Below, in pieces: positions 16,299 to 24,079 of a DNA stretch of 64,000 nucleotides. The notes beneath the pieces were generated by a model. The model made no database searches, was not told the DNA's origin, and saw only the letters and a list, made by a program, of their open reading frames with translations. The translations under genes were made by a program, and so were the position numbers. Within the stretch, counting starts at the first letter, position 1. Each line of letters starts with the position of its first letter. The stretch comes from Rhodobacter sp. SGA-6-6 (lineage in GTDB: Bacteria; Pseudomonadota; Alphaproteobacteria; Rhodobacterales; Rhodobacteraceae), in the NCBI RefSeq assembly GCF_011043545.1, contig NZ_JAAKGP010000005.1, forward strand, positions 248,001 to 312,000. The letters are read 5' to 3'.

Positions 16299-16766
16299 TC
16301 AAAGCGGCAGCTCGGTCGTCGCCTTCATCTGCCGCAGCACGAAGCTGGTCGAGGAGGTGCGCGCGATGTCCATTGCCAGCAGATGCCGCATCAAGAATTC
16401 CTCCAGGTCCTCGGTGTTGGTGCAGATCACTTTCAGCATGTAGTCGAAGGCCCCGGCGATGCGGGCGCATTCCAGCACCCGGGGCTGGTCGCGGACGAAG
16501 GCGTCGAACTTCGCCACCGTCGCCTCGACATGGTCGGTCAGGGTGACCTGGACATAGGCCAGCGTCTCCAGCCCCAGCCTGCGCGGGTCCAGCAGCGCGA
16601 CATGGCCGCGGATCACGCCCAGGTCCTCCAGCCGCTTCAGCCGCCGCCAGGCGGGCGAGGTCGACAGGCCGGCGGCCTTGGCCAGGTCCTGGGTCGAGAC
16701 CCGGGCATCGCGTTGCAAAAGCCGCAGCAGGCGGCGGTCGGTCGGGTCCAGATCGACGGCGGGCAT
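16299..16766 (-). CDS. Lrp/AsnC-family regulator, probably of phhAB
   Basis: 155 residues. An N-terminal helix-turn-helix (LDPTDRRLLRLLQRDARVSTQDLA, WRRLKRLEDLGVI) is followed by a RAM ligand domain (LAYVQVTL, GAFDYMLKVICTN). It is transcribed away from phenylalanine hydroxylase with a 123-bp shared intergenic region, the usual arrangement for local Lrp regulators of aromatic amino acid catabolism. Phenylalanine or tyrosine is the likely effector, by analogy only. Confidence 0.9.
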   Translation of the reverse strand: MPAVDLDPTDRRLLRLLQRDARVSTQDLAKAAGLSTSPAWRRLKRLEDLGVIRGHVALLDPRRLGLETLAYVQVTLTDHVEATVAKFDAFVRDQPRVLECARIAGAFDYMLKVICTNTEDLEEFLMRHLLAMDIARTSSTSFVLRQMKATTELPL

Positions 16767-16889
16767 GGGATTCCCCTGTTGGCGATGTTCCGCGAAATCC
16801 TATGCCGGGACGGCGCGGATTTCCAACATCTCCGGCAAGCATTTTCACCCCCGTCGCGGCATCATGATCCCGGAGAGGAGGACCCCGCG

Positions 16890-17681
16890 ATGCCCAAGAA
16901 TACCACCTATCAGGCCCGCCTGCCGGACGCCTCCGGCCATATCCCCTACGATGCCGGGGAAGATGCCGTCTGGCGCGACCTGCTGGCCCGGCAGCTGCCG
17001 GCGGTGCGGCGGCACATGGCCTCGGCCTATCTCGACGGTCTGGCCCGGCTGGCGCTGCCCGCCGACCGGGTGGCGCAATGCGCCGAGGTCTCGGCCACGC
17101 TGCGCGCCGCCACCGGCTGGCGGGTGGAGCCGGTGCCGGCGCTGATCCCCTTCGGCCGCTTCTTCGCCCTGCTGGCGGACCAGGCCTTCCCCGCCGCCTC
17201 GTTCATCCGGCGGCGCGAGCATTTCGACTACATCGAGGAGCCGGACATCTTCCACGAGATCTTCGGCCACACCCCGCTGCTGACCGATCCCCGCTTCGCC
17301 GCCTTCAGTCAGGCGATCGGCCGGGCCGGGCTGGCGGCGGACAAGGCGGATTATGCCTGGCTGATCCGGCTCTACTGGTTCACCATCGAGTTCGGGCTGA
17401 TCCGCGAGGGCGGCGCGATCAAGGGGCTGGGGTCGGGGCTGGCCTCCTCGGTGGCCGAGCTGGACTGGGCGACCTCGGGCAAGCCGGAGCTGCGGCCCTT
17501 CGACGTGCTGGACATCCTGCGCACGCCCTATCGCATCGACATCCTGCAGCCGGTCTATTTCGTGATCGGCGATCTGGACGAGCTGTTCGCCGCCGCCGGC
17601 CGCGACCTGCTGGCCGATGTGGCGCAGGCGCGGAAGCTGGGGCTGCACGCGCCGAAGTTTCCGGCGAAGGCGGCGGGATGA
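16890..17681 (+). CDS. phhA: Phenylalanine-4-hydroxylase
   Basis: 263 residues. Non-haem iron, tetrahydropterin-dependent hydroxylase converting phenylalanine to tyrosine. The iron ligands are visible as H122 and H127 (HEIFGH) and E167 (FTIEFGL), the same facial triad as in the Chromobacterium enzyme. Length matches the bacterial monomeric type, with no regulatory ACT domain. The ATG follows GGAGAGGAG. The dehydratase that recycles its cofactor starts within its stop codon. Confidence 0.97.
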   Translation: MPKNTTYQARLPDASGHIPYDAGEDAVWRDLLARQLPAVRRHMASAYLDGLARLALPADRVAQCAEVSATLRAATGWRVEPVPALIPFGRFFALLADQAFPAASFIRRREHFDYIEEPDIFHEIFGHTPLLTDPRFAAFSQAIGRAGLAADKADYAWLIRLYWFTIEFGLIREGGAIKGLGSGLASSVAELDWATSGKPELRPFDVLDILRTPYRIDILQPVYFVIGDLDELFAAAGRDLLADVAQARKLGLHAPKFPAKAAG

Positions 17682-17983
17682 CCGCCTGTTCCGACGGCCG
17701 CTGCGGCATCGGCGGGGTGCTGGACGATCCCTCGCTGGAGGGGCTGCATCCCGACTGGCGGCTGGACGGTGACCGGCTGTTGCGCCGCTTCACCGTCAAG
17801 GGCTATGCCCGCGCCGTGCAGCTGGCCAATCTGGCGGCCTGGCTGGGCGAGACGCTGGGGCATCACCCGGATGTCGGCTTCGGCTGGGGCTGGTGCGAGA
17901 TCGCCTTCACCAGCCACGAGGCCGGCGGCCTGACCGGCCGCGACCTCGACGCCGCGGCCCGGCTGGACCGTATCCTGGCCTGA
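17678..17983 (+). CDS. phhB: Pterin-4a-carbinolamine dehydratase
   Basis: 101 residues. It regenerates the tetrahydrobiopterin-type cofactor used by phenylalanine hydroxylase. The family signature is present: GHHPDV, then a strand ending in FTSHEAGGLTGRDLDAA. The N-terminus carries an unusual CSDGRCGIGG segment with two cysteines. The ATGA overlap with phhA indicates coupled translation. The next gene converges with a 2-bp gap. Confidence 0.95.
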   Translation: MTACSDGRCGIGGVLDDPSLEGLHPDWRLDGDRLLRRFTVKGYARAVQLANLAAWLGETLGHHPDVGFGWGWCEIAFTSHEAGGLTGRDLDAAARLDRILA

Positions 17984-17985
17984 GA

Positions 17986-18285
17986 TCAGCCGCAGGAGGC
18001 GCGGATGATCCGGGTGCCGCTGTCGTCGGTCACCACGGTGACGCGGAAGGGCAGGTAGTCCATCGTCAGCGCTTGGCCCTCCGTCGCCCGGCGGACGGTG
18101 CTGGCGCCGGTCAGTTCCATGATCTTCGCGTCGCTCGGCGCGGCCTTGCCGTCCAGCTTGGCGGCATCGTCGGGCCGGCAGGCGGCGGTGGGGTCCGGGG
18201 TAGCCGGGCTGTCTTCGACGCAGCCGGCAAGGGCGGCGGTGGCGGCGGCGGCAAGGGCCAGGGCGGCAAGGCGATCCGGTTTCAT
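17986..18285 (-). CDS. Peptidase inhibitor I78-family lipoprotein
   Basis: 99 residues. The signal peptide ends in a lipobox (AALAGC, lipidated Cys 22), so the protein is membrane-anchored in the periplasm. The mature part matches the I78 inhibitor family: a cysteine near 36, LTGASTVRRATEGQALTMDY and a C-terminal ASCG that probably forms a disulfide. AAGGAA precedes the ATG. It probably protects against serine peptidases; the target is unknown. Confidence 0.85.
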   Translation of the reverse strand: MKPDRLAALALAAAATAALAGCVEDSPATPDPTAACRPDDAAKLDGKAAPSDAKIMELTGASTVRRATEGQALTMDYLPFRVTVVTDDSGTRIIRASCG

Positions 18286-18395
18286 CGGTCGGTTCCTTTG
18301 CTGTGCAGGAGGTTTCCGGGCAACAGATAGAAGCCGGGGCAGGGGCGGGCAATGCCGGGGGGCCGTGGCGTGGGGTCGAACCGGCAGCTGCCCGC

Positions 18396-18821
18396 CTATT
18401 CCGCCAGCGCGAAGCCCCGCGCCGGGGCGGCGATCTGCGCCAGGGTGGAGCGGTTCAGGTCGCGCAGGAAGCCTTCCTCGGCGGCGCGCAGCCGGTGCTT
18501 CAGCCGGCAGTCGCCGGTCAGCACGCAATCGCCGCCACCCTCGGCGAAGCATTCCACCAGCGCCTGCCCGTGCTCCAGCAGTCGCACCAGATCGCCCAGC
18601 CGTATCTCGCCGGCCGGGCGGGCCAGCATCGCCCCGCCGCCGCCGCCCCGCCGGGTGGCGACATAACCCGCCCGCGCCAGCACCTGCATGATCTTGCCGA
18701 GGTGGTGGCGCGAGATCCGCAGCTCGGCCGCCAGTTCGGCGGTGGACAGCATCTGCTCCGGCGCGGCGGCCATCCGCATCAGCGCCCGCAGCCCGTAGTC
18801 GGTGAAGGAGGTCAGCCGCAT
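18396..18821 (-). CDS. nsrR: NsrR-like Rrf2-family nitric-oxide-responsive repressor
   Basis: 141 residues. The opening MRLTSFTDYGLRALMRMA and recognition helix RISRHHLGKIMQVLARAGYV follow NsrR closely. Three cysteines in CFAEGGGDCVLTGDC (about 91-105) match the Fe-S ligands of NsrR. AGGGGA precedes the ATG. It faces the DUF488-nitronate monooxygenase operon across a 27-bp palindrome, so autoregulation and control of that operon are likely. NO sensing is inferred from family. Confidence 0.85.
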   Translation of the reverse strand: MRLTSFTDYGLRALMRMAAAPEQMLSTAELAAELRISRHHLGKIMQVLARAGYVATRRGGGGGAMLARPAGEIRLGDLVRLLEHGQALVECFAEGGGDCVLTGDCRLKHRLRAAEEGFLRDLNRSTLAQIAAPARGFALAE

Positions 18822-18832
18822 CTTCGGTCCCC

Positions 18833-18859
18833 TGAATGGGTATTTACAATACCTATTCA
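18833..18859. promoter_or_regulatory. Candidate NsrR operator
   Basis: A 27-bp dyad whose core GGTATT-TAC-AATACC is perfect and whose outer arms TGAAT/ATTCA also pair, with one mismatched pair. It lies 12 bp from the nsrR start, on the divergent promoter region. Confidence 0.6.
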
Positions 18860-18923
18860 TCGGCCTACCCCTTGGGCAACCCCCGAGTTTCCCTGCGGCG
18901 CAGGGCCGGGGAAGGAGGAGGAT

Positions 18924-18977
18924 ATGCTGTCCCTCAGCCACCCTTCCTGTGGTGCCTACCGGCGGGGCAGGCGATGA
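18924..18977 (+). CDS. 17-codon leader ORF
   Basis: ATG preceded by a near-perfect ribosome binding site (GGAGGAGGA, spacing 1-7 nt). It encodes MLSLSHPSCGAYRRGRR, and its stop overlaps the DUF488 start (ATGA). The DUF488 ATG has only a weaker GGGGCAGG of its own. The arrangement implies translational coupling. The C-terminal Arg-rich tail and lone cysteine may or may not matter. Confidence 0.55.
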   Translation: MLSLSHPSCGAYRRGRR

Positions 18978-19348
18978 CCCTGCGCTTCCCGATCCATCTG
19001 GCCCGGGTCTACGACGCCGATCTCCCCGCAGGCGCGCGGCTTCTCGTGGACCGGCTCTGGCCCCGCGGCATTGCCAAGGCCGAGTTGCATCTGGACGGCT
19101 GGCCGAAGCAGGTCACCCCCGACAGCGAATTGCGCAAGTGGTTCCACGCCGAGCCCGAGGCCCGCTGGCCGGACTTCCGCAAGCGCTACCGGGACCAGCT
19201 GGAGTCGATGCCCGAGGCGGTGGCGCACTGCCTCGACTGGTGCCGCAAGGGGCCGGTGGTGCTGCTGACCGCGGCGCGCGACCCCGAACGCAGCCATGCC
19301 GCCGTGCTGCGCGATGTCCTGACCGACGCGATGGAGACCAGCCGATGA
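18974..19348 (+). CDS. DUF488 protein, YeaO-like
   Basis: 124 residues. The family motif VDRLWPRGIAK lies near 27-37, and the domain continues through LRKWFHAEP, RYRDQL and VVLLTAARD to the end. Biochemical function is unknown. It is the first full-length gene of an operon (leader ORF, DUF488, nitronate monooxygenase, 5-formyl-THF cycloligase) in which every junction is an ATGA-type overlap, downstream of the putative NsrR operator. A nitrosative or nitro-compound stress role is inferred from context. Confidence 0.85.
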   Translation: MTLRFPIHLARVYDADLPAGARLLVDRLWPRGIAKAELHLDGWPKQVTPDSELRKWFHAEPEARWPDFRKRYRDQLESMPEAVAHCLDWCRKGPVVLLTAARDPERSHAAVLRDVLTDAMETSR

Positions 19349-20358
19349 CCCCGCATCCCCGCCTGAAGACCCCGCTTTGCGACCTGCTGGGCTGCGAGGT
19401 GCCGGTGATGCTGGCCGGGATGGGCGGCGTCTCCCGCTGGGAACTGGCGGCGGCGGTGGCCAATGCCGGCGGCTATGCCCAGTTGGGCATGGTGCGCGAG
19501 GACCCGGGCCTGATCGCAAGCGAAATCAAGGCGCTGCGGGCGGCCACGACGCGCCCCTTCGCGGTGAACGTGATCCCCTCGGCCACCGAGCCGGGGCTCC
19601 TGGACCGCCAGATCGGCACCTGCCTGGACCTTGGCGTCACCGATTTCTCCTTCTTCTGGGACGTGGTGCCCGCGGTGATCGCCCGCGTCATCGCGCAGGG
19701 TGCCCGGGTGATCCATCAGGTCGGCACCTTGGAGGCCGCGCGTCAGGCCGAGGATGCCGGCGCCGCGATGCTGGTGGCGCAGGGGGTGGAGGCGGGGGGC
19801 CATGTCCATGGCACCACCGGGATGCTGCAACTGGTGGAACTGGTCGCCCGCGCGGCGAAGGTGCCGGTGGTGGCCTCGGGCGGCATCGCCTCGGGCGCCG
19901 GGCTGGTGGCGGCGCTGGCGGCGGGGGCGCAGGGGGTGCATCTCGGCACCGCCTTCCTCGCCACGCAGGAGTCCTTCGCGCACGACTACCACAAGCAGCG
20001 GGTGGCGGAGGCCGGGCCGGCGGATACCGTCTATACCGACATCTACGTGCTGAATTGGCCCGCCCATGCCGCCGTCCGCGTCATCGCCAACAGCGTGACC
20101 CGGGCGCTCGGCTTCGACCTGACCGGCCACGATCCCGACCGCCTGCCGAGGGAACCCATCGCCGACGAGGGCGGAAGGCCGATCCTGCGCTACAGCACCG
20201 ACTCGCCGCTGCGGATCACCACCGGCGACCTGGAGGCGATGGCGCTGTTCGCGGGGCAGGGGGTGGGGGCGATCACCGACATCCCCCCCGCCGCCGAACG
20301 GCTGCGGCGGATCGTGGCCGAGGCCGGGGCGGTGCTGGACCGGCTGGAGGGAAAATGA
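19345..20358 (+). CDS. Nitronate monooxygenase
   Basis: 337 residues, FMN-dependent TIM barrel of the 2-nitropropane dioxygenase family. Visible features are PVMLAGMGGVS at the N-terminus, QGVEAGGHVHG with the catalytic histidine, and the phosphate-binding ASGGIASG and GAQGVHLGTAF. It oxidises alkyl nitronates such as propionate 3-nitronate. Linkage to an NsrR-like repressor suggests induction by reactive nitrogen. The start overlaps the DUF488 stop and the end overlaps the next gene. Confidence 0.93.
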   Translation: MTPHPRLKTPLCDLLGCEVPVMLAGMGGVSRWELAAAVANAGGYAQLGMVREDPGLIASEIKALRAATTRPFAVNVIPSATEPGLLDRQIGTCLDLGVTDFSFFWDVVPAVIARVIAQGARVIHQVGTLEAARQAEDAGAAMLVAQGVEAGGHVHGTTGMLQLVELVARAAKVPVVASGGIASGAGLVAALAAGAQGVHLGTAFLATQESFAHDYHKQRVAEAGPADTVYTDIYVLNWPAHAAVRVIANSVTRALGFDLTGHDPDRLPREPIADEGGRPILRYSTDSPLRITTGDLEAMALFAGQGVGAITDIPPAAERLRRIVAEAGAVLDRLEGK

Positions 20359-21044
20359 TGAGTGACGACAAGCCGCAATCCTCCTACGCTTCGCCGCCCT
20401 GCATGGCGGGCGAGGTGGCGCCGGATTACTTCGACCCGCTGGCGGTGGACCCGCAGCAGGCGGTGGACGTGGCGCGCTGGCGGAAGGCGAAACGTGCCGA
20501 ATTGCTGGCGATGCGCGCCGCGCTGCCGGTGACGGAACTCCAGGCCATCGCGAAGGGCATCGCCGCCGGGCTGGACCGGGTGCTGGAGGAGCTGCTGCCC
20601 GATGTGCGCGGCAAGGTGATCTCCGGCTTCTGGCCGATCAAGGCCGAGCCCGACCTGCGCTTCTGGCTGGCATCGCTGGCGGAGCGCGGCGCGATCACCG
20701 CCCTGCCGGTGGTGGAGACCCGCTTCGCGCCGCTGGTCTTCCGCCCGTGGAAGCCCGGCGACCCGATGGTGCGCGGCGACTGGAACATTCCGGTGCCGAC
20801 GACCACCGAGACGGTGCAGCCCGACCTTGCCCTTGCGCCTCTGGTCGGCTGGGACCGGCAGGGGTATCGGCTCGGCTACGGCGGCGGCTATTTCGACCGC
20901 ACGCTGGCGGCGCGGAAGCCGATGGCCGTGGGCATCGGCCTGTCCGCCGCGCGGATCGGCAGCATCTTCCCGCAGCCGCACGACATCCCGCTGGACCGCA
21001 TCGTCACCGAGGAGGGGGTGCAGGAGATTTCCCGGCCGGGTTGA
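20355..21044 (+). CDS. 5-formyltetrahydrofolate cyclo-ligase family protein
   Basis: 229 residues (start ATG 20355 or 20358). The core has the ligase features: K-R-K near 43-47 for substrate and ATP, VISGFWPIKAEPD, and the signature YRLGYGGGYFDRTL. It would convert 5-formyl-THF to 5,10-methenyl-THF using ATP. An extra ~40-residue N-terminal segment with YASPPCMAGEV and DYFDP precedes the usual start and is not part of the known fold. It is last in the operon, before intergenic element C. Confidence 0.9.
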   Translation: MMSDDKPQSSYASPPCMAGEVAPDYFDPLAVDPQQAVDVARWRKAKRAELLAMRAALPVTELQAIAKGIAAGLDRVLEELLPDVRGKVISGFWPIKAEPDLRFWLASLAERGAITALPVVETRFAPLVFRPWKPGDPMVRGDWNIPVPTTTETVQPDLALAPLVGWDRQGYRLGYGGGYFDRTLAARKPMAVGIGLSAARIGSIFPQPHDIPLDRIVTEEGVQEISRPG

Positions 21045-21369
21045 GGCCGGGGCTGCGGCCATGGCGAAGGCCATCGCCTTCGCCACAGCGCACCATCTCA
21101 ACCTGGCCCGGCCGGGCCTCAATGGCCCGGCCAGCGCCCGCCCGCCCCCTGGCGGGCGCTTCTCGCCCGCCCGGGCGGACGCTGGCCTCTCCCGGTCTCG
21201 TGCCGCCAATGTCTCCGGGTGAACCCATCCGCACGGGCGGGGGCGAGGCAGTGCCTCGCCTGATCCCGCCCGGACGCACAGCGGCGGAAAGGTCTTGCGC
21301 GGGGTCGCCGGGCGGGCTCACATGGGCGGCGGAACGCGCGGCCTTCGCCGCCACGACAGGGAAATCGGA
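21045..21369. other. Intergenic region holding element C
   Basis: 325 bp. Element C fills 21061-21272. The remaining ~95 bp to the FAH-family start is GC-rich, contains AGGGAAATCGGA as ribosome binding site, and shows no clear promoter. Confidence 0.7.
21061..21272 (+). repeat. Multi-hairpin intergenic element, copy C
   Basis: Canonical orientation. Hairpin 1 is at 21063-21084 (loop CATC), hairpin 2 has GGCCGGGCC/GGCCCGGCC, and hairpin 4 is at 21242-21260. It lies between two genes on the same strand. Confidence 0.9.
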
Positions 21370-22209
21370 ATGAAACTGCTGCGTTACGGGCCCCGCGGGG
21401 CGGAGAAGCCGGGGATTCTGGATGGCGAGGGCCGCATCCGCGACCTCAGCGGCATCGTCGGCGACATCGCCGGCGAGGTGCTGGTGCATCTGGACCGCCT
21501 CGCCGCGCTGGACCCGGAGACGCTGCCGCTGGTGGAAGGGAACCCGCGCCTCGGTGCTTGCGTCGGCGGGACGGGGAAGTTCATGTGCATCGGCCTCAAC
21601 TACGCCGACCACGCCGCCGAAAGCGGGCTGAAGGTGCCGCCCGAGCCGGTGCTGTTCCTGAAGGCCAATTCGGCGATCTGCGGCCCCGACGACCCGATCA
21701 TCATCCCCCGCGGCTCGGTCAAGACCGACTGGGAGGTGGAGCTTGCCGTCGTCATCGGCAAGCCGGCGAAATACGTGACCGAGGCCGAGGCGATGGACCA
21801 TGTCGCCGGCTATTGCGTGGTGAACGACGTGTCGGAGCGGTCCTATCAGGCCGAACGCGCGGGCCAGTGGACCAAGGGGAAAAGCTGCGACAACTTCGGC
21901 CAGACCGGCCCCTGGCTGGTGACGAAGGACGAGGTGCCGGACCCGCAGGCGCTGGACATGTGGCTGACCGTGGACGGCCGGACCATGCAGCAGGGATCGA
22001 CCAGGACCATGGTCTACGGCGTGGCCTTCCTGGTCTCCTATCTCAGCCAGTTCTTCACCCTGCATCCGGGCGACATCATCTCGACCGGCACGCCCCCCGG
22101 GGTGGGGCTGGGGATGAAGCCGCCGCGCTACCTGAAGCCCGGCGAGGTGGTGGAGCTGGGGATCGAGGGCCTGGGCCGGCAAAGGCAGCTTTGCGTGGCG
22201 GACGGGTGA
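21370..22209 (+). CDS. Fumarylacetoacetate hydrolase-family protein
   Basis: 279 residues. FAH-family fold with metal-binding acidic residues in the DWEVELAVVIGK strand, the C-IGLNYADHAAES helix, KANSAICGPDD and STGTPPGVGLGM. Members hydrolyse or decarboxylate 2-oxo acids with a beta-diketone-like bond (acylpyruvases, fumarylpyruvate hydrolase, ureidoglycolate-lyase-like). The exact substrate cannot be read here. It is monocistronic, flanked by elements C and D. Confidence 0.9.
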   Translation: MKLLRYGPRGAEKPGILDGEGRIRDLSGIVGDIAGEVLVHLDRLAALDPETLPLVEGNPRLGACVGGTGKFMCIGLNYADHAAESGLKVPPEPVLFLKANSAICGPDDPIIIPRGSVKTDWEVELAVVIGKPAKYVTEAEAMDHVAGYCVVNDVSERSYQAERAGQWTKGKSCDNFGQTGPWLVTKDEVPDPQALDMWLTVDGRTMQQGSTRTMVYGVAFLVSYLSQFFTLHPGDIISTGTPPGVGLGMKPPRYLKPGEVVELGIEGLGRQRQLCVADG

Positions 22210-22223
22210 GGGGACGCAGCGTC

Positions 22224-22286
22224 GGCGGGGTGAACCCCGCCCTACGCTCACGGTGGAAAGCCCGTAGGGCGGGGTTTCACCCCGCC
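22224..22286. repeat. Long hairpin, short-family repeat
   Basis: GGCGGGGTGAACCCCGCC plus CTACG (22224-22246) pairs with CGTAGGGCGGGG-TTTCACCCCGCC (22263-22286). Each arm is itself a small palindrome. The same sequence occurs at 54499-54549 and as a half copy at 43261-43278. It probably acts as a bidirectional terminator or REP-like element. Confidence 0.85.
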
Positions 22287-22301
22287 ATCCGCGGTGTCCT
22301 T

Positions 22302-22511
22302 GGCGAAGGCCGTCGCCTTCGCCACAGCGCGACGTTGCAACCCTCCCGGCCGGGCCCCAAAGGCCCGGCCAGCGCACGCCCCGCCCTTGGGCCAAGCGCT
22401 TCTCGCCCGCCGGGTCGGGCGCTGGCCTCTCGGGGTTCAGGGCTGCCACCGTCTCCGGTTGACATGTCCCGCACGGGCGGGGCGAGGCAGTGCCTCGCCT
22501 GTCCCCGCCCG
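22302..22511 (+). repeat. Multi-hairpin intergenic element, copy D
   Basis: Canonical orientation. Hairpin 1 is at 22302-22323 (loop CGTC) and hairpin 4 at 22481-22499. The middle hairpin is the CTTGGGCCAAG variant shared with copies E and G. Confidence 0.9.
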
Positions 22512-22514
22512 AGC

Positions 22515-23960
22515 CTACCGCGCCAATCCCAGCAGCCTGCCCACATCCAGATGCGCCTCCAGATGGTCGGCGAGATCGTCCAGCACCGCCTCCACCCCCG
22601 CCGCATAGGCCAGGCCCGAGGCCGAGGCGCCGAGGCCGGCGAGGAAGGCCGCGCGGAAGCTGTCGTCGGCGAACATCCCGTGCAGGTAGCTGCCGGTCAC
22701 CCGCCCGTCGGGCGAGGTGGCGCCCTCGGGCCTCCCCTCCAGCAGGGCGAAGGGGCGGGCGCAGTCCGGGCCTTCGGTGCGGCCGATGTGGATCTCGTAG
22801 CCCGAGACCGGCAGCCCGCTGGCGCGATGCACGGCGGCCGATCGGGTCAGCCGCTTGTCCGCCGTCATCACCGTCGCCACGTCCAGCAACCCGAGGCCCG
22901 GCGTCTCGCCCGCCGGCCCCTCGATCCCCCCGGGGTCCGAGACCGAGCGCCCCAGCATCTGGTAGCCGCCGCAGATGCCGAGGATGTGGCCGCCCCGCCG
23001 CCGATGCGCCAGCAGGTCGATGTCCCAGCCCTGCTGGTGCAGGAAGGCGAGGTCGCCGCGGGTGGATTTCGACCCCGGCACGATCACCAGCCGGGCGTCG
23101 CCCGGGATGGCGCGGCCGGGCAGCACCATCTCCACCGCCAGCCCCGGCTCCTGCTTCAGCGGATCGAGATCGTCGAAATTGGCGATCCGCGACAGGGCGA
23201 GGCAGGCCACCTTGACCGGCCCGCCGATGCCGTTGCCGGCGAGGTCCAGCGCATCCTCGGCCGGCAGGCGGGCGGCGCCAGGGAACCACGGCACCACGCC
23301 GAAGCCCGGCCAGCCGGTGCGGTCGGCGATCATCCGATAACCGTCGTCGAAGAGCCGCGGGTCGCCGCGGAACTTGTTGACGAAGAAGCCCGCGACCAAC
23401 GCGGCATCCTGCGGGTCGAGGATGGCTTGCGTCCCCACGATCTGCGCGATCACCCCGCCGCGGTCGATGTCGCCCGCCAGCACCACCGGCACCCCGGCCG
23501 CCCGGGCGAAGCCCATGTTGGCGATGTCGTTCGCCCGCAGGTTCACCTCGGCCGGGCTGCCCGCGCCCTCGACGATCACCAGATCGGCGCGCGCCTGAAG
23601 CCGCCGGAAGCTTTCCAGCACCGATCCCATCAGGCCGGGCTTCAGCGCCGCATACTCCGCCGCCCGGGTGGTGGTCAGCCGCTTGCCCTGCACCACCACC
23701 TGCGCGCCGACGTCGGTTTCCGGCTTCAGCAGCACCGGGTTCATGTCGGTGTGCGGGGCGACGCCGCAGGCCAGCGCCTGCAATGCCTGCGCCCGGCCGA
23801 TCTCGCCGCCGTCCTCGGTCACCGCGGCGTTGTTCGACATGTTCTGCGGCTTGAAGGGCAGCACCTTCAGCCCCCGCCGCAGGGCGGCCCGGCAGAGCCC
23901 GGCCACGATCAGCGACTTGCCGACATTGGAGCCGGTCCCCTGGATCATCAGCGCGGGCAT
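22515..23960 (-). CDS. cobQ: Cobyric acid synthase
   Basis: 481 residues. ATP-dependent amidation of adenosylcobyrinic acid a,c-diamide side chains using glutamine. It has the N-terminal P-loop-like ATPase GTGSNVGKS followed by [12 protein letters not shown], and a C-terminal triad-type glutaminase with the cysteine in [11 protein letters not shown] and SYLHGMF histidine. Full length. GGAGGGG precedes the ATG. No other cobalamin genes adjoin it, but a cobalamin-type methyltransferase (MttB family) lies at 46.8 kb. Confidence 0.97.
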   Translation of the reverse strand: MPALMIQGTGSNVGKSLIVAGLCRAALRRGLKVLPFKPQNMSNNAAVTEDGGEIGRAQALQALACGVAPHTDMNPVLLKPETDVGAQVVVQGKRLTTTRAAEYAALKPGLMGSVLESFRRLQARADLVIVEGAGSPAEVNLRANDIANMGFARAAGVPVVLAGDIDRGGVIAQIVGTQAILDPQDAALVAGFFVNKFRGDPRLFDDGYRMIADRTGWPGFGVVPWFPGAARLPAEDALDLAGNGIGGPVKVACLALSRIANFDDLDPLKQEPGLAVEMVLPGRAIPGDARLVIVPGSKSTRGDLAFLHQQGWDIDLLAHRRRGGHILGICGGYQMLGRSVSDPGGIEGPAGETPGLGLLDVATVMTADKRLTRSAAVHRASGLPVSGYEIHIGRTEGPDCARPFALLEGRPEGATSPDGRVTGSYLHGMFADDSFRAAFLAGLGASASGLAYAAGVEAVLDDLADHLEAHLDVGRLLGLAR

Positions 23961-24079
23961 GTCCCCTCCGTGGCGGCGCGGGGCCTTTCTGGACCGGAAG
24001 CCGGGCGCTGTCCATGGCGGGAGGGCGGAAACGCGAACGGCGGCGCCGGGGCGCCGCCGTCGGGGGCCGCGTCGGGCCC

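Larger units (their letters stand above)
22210..22514. other. Intergenic region with two repeat families
   Basis: 305 bp between convergent genes, wholly occupied by the GGCGGGGTGAACCCCGCC hairpin (22224-22286) followed by element D (22302-22511). Confidence 0.8.

Noticed and set aside
18836-18973. DUF488 start at 18836
   Set aside because: This would translate through the NsrR dyad; ATG 18974 matches the family start and the coupling with the leader ORF.
21004-24015. 1003-codon open frame on the minus strand
   Set aside because: Shifted-frame shadow of cobQ joined to antisense of the FAH-family gene and repeat element D.
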